A stretch of DNA of 64,000 nt from CAZBDU01 sp964490725 (GCA_964490725.1 CAZBDU010000016.1:1-64000), one strand, 5' to 3'; shown: positions 17,833-27,404, counted from the first letter of the stretch. Notes: generated by a model from the sequence alone, not told the origin. Numbers and translations are program-made.

Positions 17833-19155
17833 TCAGACCGCACTGGACGCCCCCGACGCGGAAAGATCGAGAGACCGCGCGATCCTCAAATCCTCATCGA
17901 GATCGGCACGATCCCGCCCAGCGATCTCGAGGAGCTCGTGGTACAAGGCATCGAGCAGTTTCTGGTCGCTCGGGCCAACAGCCTCATAGCCATGAATGAG
18001 AACGCTGTGATTGCGGCTGGCGATGCCAAACGCGCCGCTTGCGCCACCCTTGAGCAGTTTCTGGGCGAGGGGGTCGCCCAGGCGCTTGAGGAGGCGAGCG
18101 ACCTGCTCTCGGCTCGCGTTCAGAGTCCCGTCTGTGTTACAGCCGAACCCGGCGCTGCGCTTCTTGGTGAGATCCGCCTGGAGCTCCCGGATGACCTCAT
18201 GGTCCGGGGGGAGCTTGGCCGGGTCGAGCCGGTGGTCGAAAAGGCGCGCCTGGCCGAGCATCTCGAGAACACGGTACGCGCGGAGGAGGGCGTCCTCGAA
18301 TTGGCGGTGGCGCACGCGGCGCTCGCCGTTGGCCAGTAGATCCACGATGATGAGGCGCAGGTGCGCTGCCATCAGGGACGGGTAGTCCGACTCGCCGCGA
18401 TCCGGGAAGGGCTCGGCCAACCGGTGGACCCACCGGCGGGCCTCGTCCGTTGGCACACATGCGGTCCACCGCGAAGGCACCTGTGGGTCAACATGAACCT
18501 CATCGGCGGATTTGTAGTCAAGGCGATCCCAGGCGGAATAGAAGTCAGCAATGCGGACAAGGGCCTGGACCTTGCGGTCATTGGGAAGGAAGCGAAGCAG
18601 TAGCGAGGCGGCCGCGAAGTCCCCGTTCCGAAACAGCAAGTGCGCCTCGTCGAGCGTGCGGTGCTTCAGGGCGACGCCGGCATGGATGTCGCGGACGCGC
18701 TCGCTACCCGGCACCACGACGCCCGGGTTCGCGGGATCGCGGTCGCCCTCCACGTAGCGGACGCGCGCGATTCCATGGCGGAAGGCGGCGAGCAGGAGGG
18801 CGGCGCTCATGGCCTTGGTGCCGCGGGTGATGTCCACCGCCATGCTCGCGCGTGACGCCCCGCCCAGTTCGTCGATGACGCCCTGAAAATAGTCGTAGCA
18901 GGCGTCTGCGTCGCTCTCCGAAGCGCTGGCCGGCAGAGGCCGGATGTGTACGTCATGTTGCGGGTAGCGTCGCTTCAGCTCGCGGGCGTGTTCCAGCGTA
19001 TTCTGCGAAGGCAGAAGGACAATCCGCTGCCAGTCGCCAGTGGTGATCGACTTGGAGATGGGGGCGTAAAGCGTCTCCTCCAATCCGGCCGGGTTGCCCG
19101 ATCCCACCGTGAGGAAGAGGACGGTCGGGGGGGCGCGGCGAGCGTTCGTGGTCAC
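17833..19155 (-). CDS. CRISPR-associated CARF protein, TIGR02710-like, with HEPN-like motif
   Basis: 440 residues. The N-terminal ~150 residues look like a CARF nucleotide-sensor domain: strand VLFLTVGSGN (12-21), IVLLPSQNT (45-53) and the nucleotide-loop motif DITRGTKAMS (108-117), as in the Cas02710 family. The C-terminal half contains RNHSVLIHG, giving R381 and H388 in an Rx6H spacing like HEPN ribonucleases. The simplest role is a non-specific RNase switched on by cyclic oligoadenylate from Cas10. The GTG at 19155 has a good GGGAGG ribosome site and lies 7 bases after the cmr6 stop, making this the last gene of the cas operon. The HEPN call is from a motif only. Confidence 0.78.
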   Translation of the reverse strand: MTTNARRAPPTVLFLTVGSGNPAGLEETLYAPISKSITTGDWQRIVLLPSQNTLEHARELKRRYPQHDVHIRPLPASASESDADACYDYFQGVIDELGGASRASMAVDITRGTKAMSAALLLAAFRHGIARVRYVEGDRDPANPGVVVPGSERVRDIHAGVALKHRTLDEAHLLFRNGDFAAASLLLRFLPNDRKVQALVRIADFYSAWDRLDYKSADEVHVDPQVPSRWTACVPTDEARRWVHRLAEPFPDRGESDYPSLMAAHLRLIIVDLLANGERRVRHRQFEDALLRAYRVLEMLGQARLFDHRLDPAKLPPDHEVIRELQADLTKKRSAGFGCNTDGTLNASREQVARLLKRLGDPLAQKLLKGGASGAFGIASRNHSVLIHGYEAVGPSDQKLLDALYHELLEIAGRDRADLDEDLRIARSLDLSASGASSAV

Positions 19156-19162
19156 CTCGGTA

Positions 19163-20332
19163 TCACCTCCCTTTGTGCCTCGGTTCTCGTAGGGTGAGCG
19201 TGTACCCTTGAGGGTGTACGTTAGCCACCCAGACGTCCGTGGTCTCTCCGATCCCGACCTCCGGCGGGTCTTGTCCCGCGAAGTGGCCCAGGAATCCGTC
19301 GTCGGCACGGAACTTGGGCTTTCCCTTGCCCGCTGGATCCTCCACCCGCGTAACGGCAACTCGATCGCCGCGATGGTGCCGCGGCCGCCTATCCTCCGCC
19401 GTCACGCGCGAGGGGCTGGCGCTCCCAGCGGGAGCAGGGGCGGCCTCGCTGAGTTGAACCAGCCGGCCGTATCCGCTGCTGGTCTTCCCGCCGACTCCCC
19501 ACTCCCGCAAAGCGTCGGTGAGAAGCCGCTCGGCAAGCCGGGTCCAGTCCGGCGGCCCCGAAAGCGCCAGGAGCATCCGCACGCGCGGCCGTACGGTCAG
19601 GAACGCGACTGGAGTGGGGGGCTGGTAATCGTTCGGCCAGTTCTTCTTGTCCGATGGGGGATCGTAGTAGTTCTCCTTCTGATGCACAGTGATCACGTCC
19701 GCCGCGAAAGGACGGTCGCCGTTAGCGCTTCCCGGGACGTAGAGGGCGTCGTGGAAGACGACCAGCCCTGCCGCAGCGCCGGCCTCGATACCCCGCTCGC
19801 GCATCGCGCCGTCTTCGTCTGCGTCCGGGGCGCCGAACAGCGCCCGGTAGACCTCGCCGGGGCCGCGGCGCAGGCGCCGACCGTCCCATGTCAGGCCCTG
19901 GTAGCGCGCGCGTTCCCGCTCTGTCTCCTGCTGCTCCCATGGCAGGAGATCGGCATTTTCGGGTCCGTACACCGCATCGCCGTAATGGGCGAGAAGGCCC
20001 TTGATCGCCGATCCTGGGACCATCGGCACGCCCCATGTGTGCTGGACGGTGACGCCGACGTCCGTTGCGCTCGCGTTGCCGTGACCCACGAGCAGCCGGC
20101 TCGCCAGGGTGAGCTCGAACACGCGGTCACCGGGCGCCCGAAAGCTCGCCTTCCACCGCTCGAAAGCGCGCAGGTAGTCAGGCGAAACCGCGAGGCCTGC
20201 GAGTGCTGTCAGCCAGCTCGCCCGCCTGGCGTCGGGGACCTTGCCGCCAGCTTCGACCGGCGCCCAGGCCTCGTAGGCGAGACCCAGATGATCCGGTGTC
20301 CCGACCGATCGCAGCGCGCCGCGCATGATCAC
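19163..20332 (-). CDS. cmr6: Type III-B RAMP protein Cmr6
   Basis: 389 residues. Matches Cmr6, a Cas7-like cap subunit of the Cmr backbone: LTLASRLLVGHGNASATDVG, then the RAMP glycine-rich loop MVPGSAIKGLLAHYGD, and FHDALYVP and KTSSGYGRLVQL near the C-terminus. The GTG at 20332 overlaps the cmr5 TGA (GTGA) like most junctions in this operon; an ATG two codons later (20326) is an alternative. It contacts the target-distal end of the crRNA. Confidence 0.9.
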   Translation of the reverse strand: MIMRGALRSVGTPDHLGLAYEAWAPVEAGGKVPDARRASWLTALAGLAVSPDYLRAFERWKASFRAPGDRVFELTLASRLLVGHGNASATDVGVTVQHTWGVPMVPGSAIKGLLAHYGDAVYGPENADLLPWEQQETERERARYQGLTWDGRRLRRGPGEVYRALFGAPDADEDGAMRERGIEAGAAAGLVVFHDALYVPGSANGDRPFAADVITVHQKENYYDPPSDKKNWPNDYQPPTPVAFLTVRPRVRMLLALSGPPDWTRLAERLLTDALREWGVGGKTSSGYGRLVQLSEAAPAPAGSASPSRVTAEDRRPRHHRGDRVAVTRVEDPAGKGKPKFRADDGFLGHFAGQDPPEVGIGETTDVWVANVHPQGYTLTLREPRHKGR

Positions 20333-20730
20333 TCGTCCCCGAAGGTCGCCTGGACGGCGCGTTTGAGCCACGCGGCGACCTTGAGCATCTCGCGCATGGC
20401 AAGCATGTACGAGTCGACGTCGAGCGCTCGCACGCGATCGGGAAGGGTGTTCCCCGTCGCGCCATGCAGCCCGTATACTCCGGCCGCAGCGAGGTGCTCC
20501 AGGAGCAGCTTCCCGTGGTCGCCCAGGCGTTCGAGCTCGGCCATCGCCGCGGCAAGCCCGCTCCGCAGGATGTTCGCGCCCAGGTCATTGACGGCGATCT
20601 TGTAGTCCCTTCGCTGGTCCGCCGGCGCCTTGCCGACAACCTCGTAGGCGTGCAGCGCTCGCTGCTGGTCGCGCAGAAGCGCTGCGCCCGAGGAGGACCG
20701 AACGGGTTCGGGAGCGTCAGGTTTGGCCAT
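20329..20730 (-). CDS. cmr5: Type III-B small subunit Cmr5
   Basis: 133 residues, all-helical, matching Cmr5 (Cas11 of III-B), the small subunit that lines the target RNA. Segments include LLRDQQRALHAYEVV, then INDLGANILRSGL-like helix and LGDHGKLLLEHL. Two ATGs compete: 20730 has AAGGA at eight bases and is preferred; 20736 would be too close to that site. The gene overlaps the end of cmr4 by 14 bases. Confidence 0.88.
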   Translation of the reverse strand: MAKPDAPEPVRSSSGAALLRDQQRALHAYEVVGKAPADQRRDYKIAVNDLGANILRSGLAAAMAELERLGDHGKLLLEHLAAAGVYGLHGATGNTLPDRVRALDVDSYMLAMREMLKVAAWLKRAVQATFGDE

Positions 20731-21577
20731 GCACATCTTCCTTTCGCGCGAAGGGAATCAGCCGGCAGCGCCCGCGTCCCGTGGTGGCCTTGCCCCCAAG
20801 CTGAAGCACTTCCTCGACGGGAAGGGCGAAGTCGAGGACGTCTTCCGGTTCCATGGGAACGCCGTTCCTGCGACTCCGGTCACCGGCCAGCAGCCCCACG
20901 AGGAGGGTCTCAGGCGGCAGACTCTCTTCCAGCCATAGCGCTCCGGGCGCGGCTGTCCGCGTGCGCGGGTCGAGCCGTACCCGTGCGTCCACCTGCGTGG
21001 CCGTCTCCCAGAGGAACGACATCGTATCGTCGTCGACCACCGTGAAGCGCTTCGTGAAGATGTCTTCGCCGGGCGAGGCACGCGGCGCCAGGATCTCCGT
21101 CCATCGGGCGAGCTCGAAGAACTCCTCGGAGGGCAGGTCCAGGTCCTCGAGGTACAGACGGTTGTTATGGACGCAAGCGCTGCCGCGCGGGACACGGGCG
21201 CCGCGGCCCGCGAAGGCTGGGACGGGGAGTGTCATTCCAAGGTCCCGCTGCGCCAGGATAAGCAGAAGTGGCGAGGTGGTCCACGCGAACGTGCCTCGGA
21301 AGCTGCGGACCGGGAGGGCGAGCAGCCTGGCATCGCCCGCCACCAGCGCGCCCGCGTGGGCACCGCGGTCGTCCGACGGTCCGAAGACGGCCTCCGTCTT
21401 CTCCGGGTCGGCCTCGCGCCGCATGTCGCGCAGCACCCCCTTGATCGACGAGCCGGGTACGAAGGGGATGCCCGTCGCCTTCATGCGCGCCGTGGGCAGG
21501 TCGATTATCTCCGCCGCATGTCCGGTCCCCGCGTGCAGAGGGGATAGCGCGTGCAGCAGAAAGGGTCTCGTGTTCAT
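20717..21577 (-). CDS. cmr4: Type III-B backbone nuclease Cmr4
   Basis: 286 residues. Cmr4 is the repeated Cas7 backbone subunit that cleaves target RNA at 6-nt intervals. The catalytic loop is intact: GHAAEIIDLPTAR places Asp at residue 26, the position known to be catalytic in the archaeal Cmr4. The next motif GIPFVPGSSIKGVLRDM is the RAMP glycine-rich loop, and GGKATTGRGRCRL closes the fold. The ATG at 21577 overlaps the cmr3 stop by ATGA; the frame upstream belongs to cmr3 in another phase. Confidence 0.95.
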   Translation of the reverse strand: MNTRPFLLHALSPLHAGTGHAAEIIDLPTARMKATGIPFVPGSSIKGVLRDMRREADPEKTEAVFGPSDDRGAHAGALVAGDARLLALPVRSFRGTFAWTTSPLLLILAQRDLGMTLPVPAFAGRGARVPRGSACVHNNRLYLEDLDLPSEEFFELARWTEILAPRASPGEDIFTKRFTVVDDDTMSFLWETATQVDARVRLDPRTRTAAPGALWLEESLPPETLLVGLLAGDRSRRNGVPMEPEDVLDFALPVEEVLQLGGKATTGRGRCRLIPFARKEDVHGQT

Positions 21578-22740
21578 CGCTGACTCCTCCTCGGACTCCA
21601 GGTTCCCGCAACGACGCGGCCAAAGCCTTCTTCGATACGGGCCCCGAGGGACGCGAGCCACAGGCAGCGTGCATCGCCATCGCCGAAGGCGCGACCGTCG
21701 GCGCGTTCGAAGAAATAGACCGCTCCAGGCGGCACCATGCGGGAAGTGGGCTTCGGGGCTCCGCCGGCCATGTCCCAGCCCGAGACGGGTACGGGCCTCG
21801 GCACCATGGCGGCGCGTAACACGACCTCTCCTTCGAGCGGGCCAAGGCGACCCCGAAACTCGCGGCCGCGCCGCTCAAGTCCGTCGGGCAGCCAGCCACG
21901 CTCGAAGCATGCCGGGCTCACGACCACGAGTCTCAGGCCGGAGCTACCTGGGCGAAATGCGTCCTCCACCGCCACCGGTGGATCGAAGACCTGAGCGGGG
22001 AGCGTTTCGATCGGGGCAAGACGACTGTCTGATCCGAGCGTCGCGAGAGCGGGTGTATCTCCGCCAGGCAGCACGACCTCCACACCGATAGCCCACTCGG
22101 CGGCGGGCTCAAGGGTTTCCACCACATCGTGCGAGAACAGTGCGCCTTCGCGCGCGGTGAGCTCCTCGGCTTGGATGCCGACCCGCACCTGGACCCGCCG
22201 CGATGGCTCGAATGCGTTCCCGGGGTCCTGGGCTTGAACAGAGCGCCCAGCGAGCCATCCCGCGAAGAACTCCTCACTCCACCAGCGCGGAGCCGGAAGC
22301 GGCTTTGCCTCTTCGTCGAGCAGAGGCACCCACAGTGCCTCGCGCGCCTCGTCATCATCCCGGCCGAGCGTGGGCAGGCTCGGTGGAGCCGGCTCCAGCC
22401 GGCGAGCCTCGGCGCATCCCTCCAGCCACAGGGCGTCCGACGGCGCGGGCCAGACACGGTGCTTTCCGGTCCAAGGGGCATCCGGAGGCCGCCGCAGCAC
22501 CAGGGTGCGGCCTAACTGCAGGACAGCAGTGCGCTCGCGCCAGTCTTGCCGCCCAAAGTGCTGTCCGGTCCTGCTCTCTTCTGCGCGCCCCCATGCCGTC
22601 CGCAGGGCGCCCAGCACCGTCGACGGCCAGGGCCAGTGCAGCCCGTGGCCCCGGCCGGAAGCGCTGGTGTGCCATCCGCGGCCGTCCTTGCAGAACAGGC
22701 CGTCCCGCGGAACAAGTGCTACTCGAGCAGCTATGGTCAT
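21574..22740 (-). CDS. cmr3: Type III-B Cas5-like subunit Cmr3
   Basis: 388 residues. Cmr3 caps the 5' tag of the crRNA and contacts Cas10. Visible features are the N-terminal strand ARVALVPRDGLFCKDGRGW, a proline-rich WPWPSTVLGALRTAWG loop, and the C-terminal GARIEEGFGRVVAGTW glycine-rich segment. The start ATG at 22740 overlaps the cas10 stop as ATGA. Confidence 0.9.
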   Translation of the reverse strand: MTIAARVALVPRDGLFCKDGRGWHTSASGRGHGLHWPWPSTVLGALRTAWGRAEESRTGQHFGRQDWRERTAVLQLGRTLVLRRPPDAPWTGKHRVWPAPSDALWLEGCAEARRLEPAPPSLPTLGRDDDEAREALWVPLLDEEAKPLPAPRWWSEEFFAGWLAGRSVQAQDPGNAFEPSRRVQVRVGIQAEELTAREGALFSHDVVETLEPAAEWAIGVEVVLPGGDTPALATLGSDSRLAPIETLPAQVFDPPVAVEDAFRPGSSGLRLVVVSPACFERGWLPDGLERRGREFRGRLGPLEGEVVLRAAMVPRPVPVSGWDMAGGAPKPTSRMVPPGAVYFFERADGRAFGDGDARCLWLASLGARIEEGFGRVVAGTWSPRRSQR

Positions 22741-24554
22741 GCGATAGCCTCCTGCCGGTTCCGCCGCAGCCTCGGCGCGGCCTCGACCAACGTGCGCGCC
22801 ACCAACATCCGCTCGATCCACGATGATACCTGGGCGCGCAGCGTCCCGTATCCCGAGCCCTCGTTGAGGGAAAGCCCCGCCGCATCCGGATCGACTCCGG
22901 ACTCCCCGCCATGGACACGCGAAAGGGAGCGCCGCACCTCGAGTGCAAGAACGCGGGCCCGGCCGGTCTCGCTCGCCATGACGGGCTCTGGGAGGCGCGC
23001 TAGTGTGCGGGCGATCTCGTATACCTTGCGGGACGAAAGTCGCTCTCCCAGCACCTCTACGTCCGCTTGCAGGCGTGCGACGGGGTTGTCGTTCCACTCG
23101 TCCCACCGTGCCCGCCAGCAGTGCGCCCCGCCGGAACGCTTGTCGACTACGACCGCCAGCGCGTTTCGGTCGCGCTCCCCCTCACGCCCATGCTTTGCGC
23201 GCTTCTCCGCTTCGCGGCCCAAGGCCAGCAGGTCGCCCATGCTGTCCATGACGTGGCCAATGCCGATTCCGACTGAAAGAGTCGGTCGCTGTGCCTCCGG
23301 AAGCCTGGCGCAGGCCTCGGCAATCGCGGCGACGAAGCTCCGCCGGAGCGCCTCAGCGCAGGCAAGCGCCTCGGGAAGCGGAAGGAACGCGAGCACATCG
23401 TCACCCCCTGCATAGACCAGGGACCCGCGGTGGTTCCGCTCGACGATCCGCCTGGCTTCTCCCGCGAAGCCAGCCAGCCGGCGGGAAAGCGAACGATGCT
23501 CCTCAGCGGAACTTAGCGCGGCGATGGCCCAGCCCATGCGGTCGCCGTCGGCCACGAGACACGCGACATACGGGAAAGGGTCGCAGAGTACGTCAAGCAA
23601 CGGTCCAACGTGGTGTTGTCCCCACTCCTTGGGTGCGCCACTCAGCCCCTGCTCCTTGAACACGGACTCCCACCGGCTTCGGAGCAGGATGCTCGCGTCA
23701 AAGGGGAAGGCAGCGGCGCAGGGAAGGTCAGTGCGCGCAACGGGCGCAAGCCCGAGCTCCCCACATGCGTTCTTGAGCGCATCGAGGCGCCTCGGGAACT
23801 CGCGAGCGGCGAGGTCGACCCAAGAGGCCAATGCAACGTTGACGACGGGCACGAACTGGTCCGGCTCGCCGCCCATGCGCTTGACGAGTCCCACCGCGTC
23901 GAGCTCTTCGCCGCCGGCGATCCGGTACTTCCGGGCGAGATACACGTCCCTCTGGTTCGGCGGACTCAGCACGGATTCCCGCGCGCCGTCCAGACTGGAC
24001 TTGGGGACGTTACCCTTCTGGTGCCGCCACGGCAGAAAATCGCGTAGGTTCTTTCTCGCCGCGATCGCCTGCTCGACGGCCCGGCGGGCTGTCGCGTATT
24101 CGGCGAGAGGCGCCCACGTGGCGGCGAACTCGACGCATGTGTCAATCTGTTCGTCCCACACCGCGTCGATGCCGCCCCCGAGAAGGTCCACACACCTACG
24201 CTTGACCGGGCCGGCGACGTCCTCCCGCCAGAAGCGCATCACCTCCGCGCGCGTCCCTCGGGCCACTTCCCGGGGTTCGACGCCGACGGGTATTTCAGCG
24301 AGGAGCTTGTTGGCGACATTGAGCGGTGGATCCCCGTTCGGTCGGAGCGGCGAGGGACACGCGGCCAGTTCCGCGTCTCCTGGTTCGAACGCAGGGAAAA
24401 TGAGTCGTGCCCCGCGACCAACGAGGGCGCGCGCGGCCGCGCGGCCAAGCTCCGAGAGGAGGTGGCTCCCGTACCAGAGGTCTCGCGTGCGCCTCGCCTG
24501 CGCGATGAAGTCCTGGACCGGGCCCAGCGTGACGAGCAGGAGGTGTCCGGTCAC
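22737..24554 (-). CDS. cas10: Type III-B large subunit Cas10/Cmr2, GGDD intact, HD domain absent
   Basis: 605 residues from a GTG that overlaps the cmr1 stop (GTGA). The N-terminus is the Cmr2-type GPVQDFIAQARRTRDLW segment. The palm cyclase motif is intact, YAGGDDVLAF (GGDD at ~383-386), preceded by VADGDRMGW (~335-342). This predicts synthesis of cyclic oligoadenylates upon target RNA binding. The protein is short for Cmr2, and I see no N-terminal HD nuclease motif, so this Cas10 probably signals but does not cut DNA. That fits its coupling to a CARF gene and to a Cas3 in the same operon. Confidence 0.93.
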   Translation of the reverse strand: MTGHLLLVTLGPVQDFIAQARRTRDLWYGSHLLSELGRAAARALVGRGARLIFPAFEPGDAELAACPSPLRPNGDPPLNVANKLLAEIPVGVEPREVARGTRAEVMRFWREDVAGPVKRRCVDLLGGGIDAVWDEQIDTCVEFAATWAPLAEYATARRAVEQAIAARKNLRDFLPWRHQKGNVPKSSLDGARESVLSPPNQRDVYLARKYRIAGGEELDAVGLVKRMGGEPDQFVPVVNVALASWVDLAAREFPRRLDALKNACGELGLAPVARTDLPCAAAFPFDASILLRSRWESVFKEQGLSGAPKEWGQHHVGPLLDVLCDPFPYVACLVADGDRMGWAIAALSSAEEHRSLSRRLAGFAGEARRIVERNHRGSLVYAGGDDVLAFLPLPEALACAEALRRSFVAAIAEACARLPEAQRPTLSVGIGIGHVMDSMGDLLALGREAEKRAKHGREGERDRNALAVVVDKRSGGAHCWRARWDEWNDNPVARLQADVEVLGERLSSRKVYEIARTLARLPEPVMASETGRARVLALEVRRSLSRVHGGESGVDPDAAGLSLNEGSGYGTLRAQVSSWIERMLVARTLVEAAPRLRRNRQEAIA

Positions 24555-25951
24555 GGCGCCACCACCGTGGTCCGGTACCTGGCGCGGAGCCAATCAAGGA
24601 AGGCGTTGCGGAGGCTGCCCTTCCCAGCGAGCGCGGAGAAACGCGGCGCATCGCCCGGTGCGACGAGCCGGTCAAATGGCGCGGCCGAGCGATTCACACC
24701 CCCGACAAAGACCTCGCCTTGAGGATAGGCTCTGTTCAGCCAGAGCGCGCAAGGCAGGAAGGAGCCGTCGGCCAGCGGCATGGCCTTCACGATGAGCGGG
24801 CTGGCGAAACGGTCGTGTTCTTCTCCGTTGTCCGAGCGCCACCGAAGCTCGAAGCCATCCGGTTCGTCCAGTCGGCCGCCGTTGCGCGGCCGCTTCTGGA
24901 ACCGCCCGATGATGGGCAGTCCGAACCCGGCGCGCGGCCAGGCCGGCGTGGCGTTGTGGTGGGGAGGATGGGCTGCCTTCCTCCCCTTGAGGTGGCGCAC
25001 CTTGTCCGGCTCGGGCCAGTTGGAAATGGATGGGCGGTTCGGCTGGAGCTTGCCTGTCCCTGGCTCTCTCGCGCGATTGCCTGACCCGCCGCTCGTTCCC
25101 TGCCGAAACTCCTTGAGCCATTCGAGCGCCGTGGTCCACGCCCTCGCGGCGTCTCCTTCCGCCTTGCCGATGTGCAGGGCCGCACCTGCGAGCCAAGGAG
25201 TATCGACCGCTTGCCTGTTTGGTGGCGCGAACACGTCGCACCCGAAAAGGGCTGTGAGCGCCTCGCGCGTCGCCGCGGTCGGCAGCCAGGCTCGAGCGTC
25301 CTCGATCACGGCCAGGCTTCCCAGTCCGCGCCGGGTACGGCTCCCGTAGCCGCCGAACAGGAGCCAGGCACGGACGACGTTACGAAGTTCCGCCTCGCGG
25401 TCCTTCGGCGCTGTGAGAGTGAGCCGGAAACGAGTTCCTGGTTGGCGCCGCGGTGCGGCCGGCGTGTCCATCCTGTGCTCCGCGCGGGCCGGCCACAAGG
25501 CGTATGCGCCCGGCGTGTGCACCAAGTGGATGTCGCTGGCGTCAATCTCACCGGCGCGCTGCAACTCGACGCGGATCTCCACCGCGGAGCGCCCGCCCTT
25601 GTCGGCCGCCGCCCGACCCCAGAGGAGGCTCTCGGCTTCGTACAGGTCGTTCGCGCTCGGGAACTCGTGCTCGTGCCCCCGAAGCGCGCGCCACCAGAAC
25701 CGCAGGTGCCCCCGCAGCGTCGTGGGCCGGATCACCTCCACCTCGTCAATCGCCCGCGTCTGGCTGCCCCCACCGAGGATCGGGGTCACGACATCAACGA
25801 CGACCGAGAGCGAGCACAGGGCCGGCCCGCCGCGCGTGCTCCTTTCCCTCCGTGCAGGCAAGCTCTCGTAGGCCGGTGCCGAGGGCACGGAGTGTGCAGG
25901 CGGACCTCCAGAGGCTACTTCATTTCGTCCGGTGTTCTCACCTGTGCTCAT
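24551..25951 (-). CDS. cmr1: Type III-B RAMP protein Cmr1
   Basis: 466 residues. Cmr1 signature near residue 60: VTPILGGGSQTRAIDEVEVI followed by RPTTLRGHLRFWWRALRG. The middle carries FGGYGSRTRRGLGSLAV, a glycine-rich RAMP loop. The first ~50 residues are low-complexity and probably unstructured. The ATG at 25951 shares ATGA with the csb2 stop, directly joining the III-B genes to the I-G genes. Confidence 0.92.
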   Translation of the reverse strand: MSTGENTGRNEVASGGPPAHSVPSAPAYESLPARRERSTRGGPALCSLSVVVDVVTPILGGGSQTRAIDEVEVIRPTTLRGHLRFWWRALRGHEHEFPSANDLYEAESLLWGRAAADKGGRSAVEIRVELQRAGEIDASDIHLVHTPGAYALWPARAEHRMDTPAAPRRQPGTRFRLTLTAPKDREAELRNVVRAWLLFGGYGSRTRRGLGSLAVIEDARAWLPTAATREALTALFGCDVFAPPNRQAVDTPWLAGAALHIGKAEGDAARAWTTALEWLKEFRQGTSGGSGNRAREPGTGKLQPNRPSISNWPEPDKVRHLKGRKAAHPPHHNATPAWPRAGFGLPIIGRFQKRPRNGGRLDEPDGFELRWRSDNGEEHDRFASPLIVKAMPLADGSFLPCALWLNRAYPQGEVFVGGVNRSAAPFDRLVAPGDAPRFSALAGKGSLRNAFLDWLRARYRTTVVAP

Positions 25952-27393
25952 GGGCTGCCACCCACTCGCGCAAAGATCCCTACGCCGCAATGCCGACCAG
26001 CGCCCACCGCAAGCGGACCGGGTATGGGTTCTCTGAAGCCCAGCCGTACGTGCCAGGCGGGAAGGTGTTTGAGGTAATGCGGCCGGTGATACTGTCGTGG
26101 GTGCTGCGATCCGGCCCAGAACGGTGCTTTCCGTAGCACAAGGGTCACGACGCCATCCACCGGAAGCCCTGCTTGTTCAATGGCTTGGAGCAGCAGTTTT
26201 TCCGCCTTGGCGTATTTGCTGTCGTCGAAACCCGGCAGGATCACAGGCGTCACGGTAGACCAGTCTTCGCTCTCACCGACATAGCGACCCACCATCTTGT
26301 TGGAAGTGGCACGCCAGAGATCGAGCAGGACTCCCCGTTCATTCCCGTTGTGATCGCGCAGGATCTGGTTTCGTAGACGATCCCGAGCCCACCACGCGTG
26401 CGCCCCGTCGCCGTCGTAGGGTTCCGCGATCAGCATCCGGCGGATCATACCGTCAGCGTGCTCGTGCCCGATCGTCGGGAGAGGCAGGTAAGAAAATCGA
26501 GGCGGCGTATCATCGTTCCTCGCCGCAACGTGCCCGGCAACGTAGGTCTCCGACCCGCCGGGAAACTCGTGCGTGTCCGTGGTGGCGCATTTGCAGGCCA
26601 GGGAGCGCAACATCGCGGCGACCTCGTTCGTCGTCTCCTGGCGAAAGGCGACTCCGTTGGGCAGTTCGAACGCCGCGTAGAAGCGGGAAGGCACCATCGT
26701 GCTTGCCAGATAGTGAACGGTACGGAACTGGCTAGGTCTCCGGGGCGGGCGATAATTACCGCCGTCGATGCGCGAGATGAACGAGCTGTAGGCCTGCTCC
26801 AAGTCCTCAAGGGACCCATTCCGAGGTACGCGCCAAGTCCGGCCGCCGGTCGTGTTGGGGCTCCACGGACGCCAGCGCCGGCCAGGCAGGGCAGCGGTTT
26901 GGGCGTCGGTGAGGATCCGGCCGTCCCCAACGGCTTGGTCGATTCCCCAGCCCAGGGCGAGCATGTCGCGCGCTTCCTTGCAGACGACTGCCGCGTGGGA
27001 AAGCCCGGACCGATCTTCCCCCTCATGGATGGGCCAAACGTAGTAGACCGTCTCTCCGCCGAGAAGCCGGTGAGGTCGGACGACCTTGCTCGTCAGCCGG
27101 TCTTGGCGCTCAAGGACCTTGTCGCCGTCGTTGTTCGGGACGAAATAGATGCACCGCGACGCGATCCACCCTTGAGGCGCGACGACAAGCGGTGGCTCTT
27201 GGCACGCCAACCATCGAAACGCGGCGGCACGGGCTTCATCCCACGCCACACCTCGATAGCCAGCGTGAGCCCCGGCCACAAGCGCCTGGAAAAGACGCAT
27301 CGGAGAGGGAGGCCATTCGGGCTCGCCTCCATCACCTTTGCCGTGGAACAGCGGATCGAGGAGGGTTACCGAGATGCACAGATGGCGGATCAT
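25948..27393 (-). CDS. csb2: Type I-G Cas5-Cas6 fusion protein Csb2 (GSU0054-like)
   Basis: 481 residues. Csb2 of type I-G/I-U combines a Cas5-like 5'-handle-binding part with a Cas6-like crRNA-processing part. The N-terminus IRHLCISVTLLDPLFHGKGD, then WPPSPMRLFQALVAG, is a Csb2 hallmark. The C-terminus has VGAGRHCGVGIFARVGG, a RAMP glycine-rich loop. It is the only visible Cas6-type enzyme in the island, so crRNAs for both effectors may depend on it. It lies 11 bases after csb1 and overlaps cmr1 by ATGA. Confidence 0.88.
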   Translation of the reverse strand: MIRHLCISVTLLDPLFHGKGDGGEPEWPPSPMRLFQALVAGAHAGYRGVAWDEARAAAFRWLACQEPPLVVAPQGWIASRCIYFVPNNDGDKVLERQDRLTSKVVRPHRLLGGETVYYVWPIHEGEDRSGLSHAAVVCKEARDMLALGWGIDQAVGDGRILTDAQTAALPGRRWRPWSPNTTGGRTWRVPRNGSLEDLEQAYSSFISRIDGGNYRPPRRPSQFRTVHYLASTMVPSRFYAAFELPNGVAFRQETTNEVAAMLRSLACKCATTDTHEFPGGSETYVAGHVAARNDDTPPRFSYLPLPTIGHEHADGMIRRMLIAEPYDGDGAHAWWARDRLRNQILRDHNGNERGVLLDLWRATSNKMVGRYVGESEDWSTVTPVILPGFDDSKYAKAEKLLLQAIEQAGLPVDGVVTLVLRKAPFWAGSQHPRQYHRPHYLKHLPAWHVRLGFREPIPGPLAVGAGRHCGVGIFARVGGSP

Positions 27394-27404
27394 GTTTCTG
27401 TGAC

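Noticed and set aside
27060..27100. CTCGTCAGCCGG-like match to the CRISPR repeat inside csb2
   Set aside because: Only about a dozen bases match and the gene is otherwise normal; chance resemblance.
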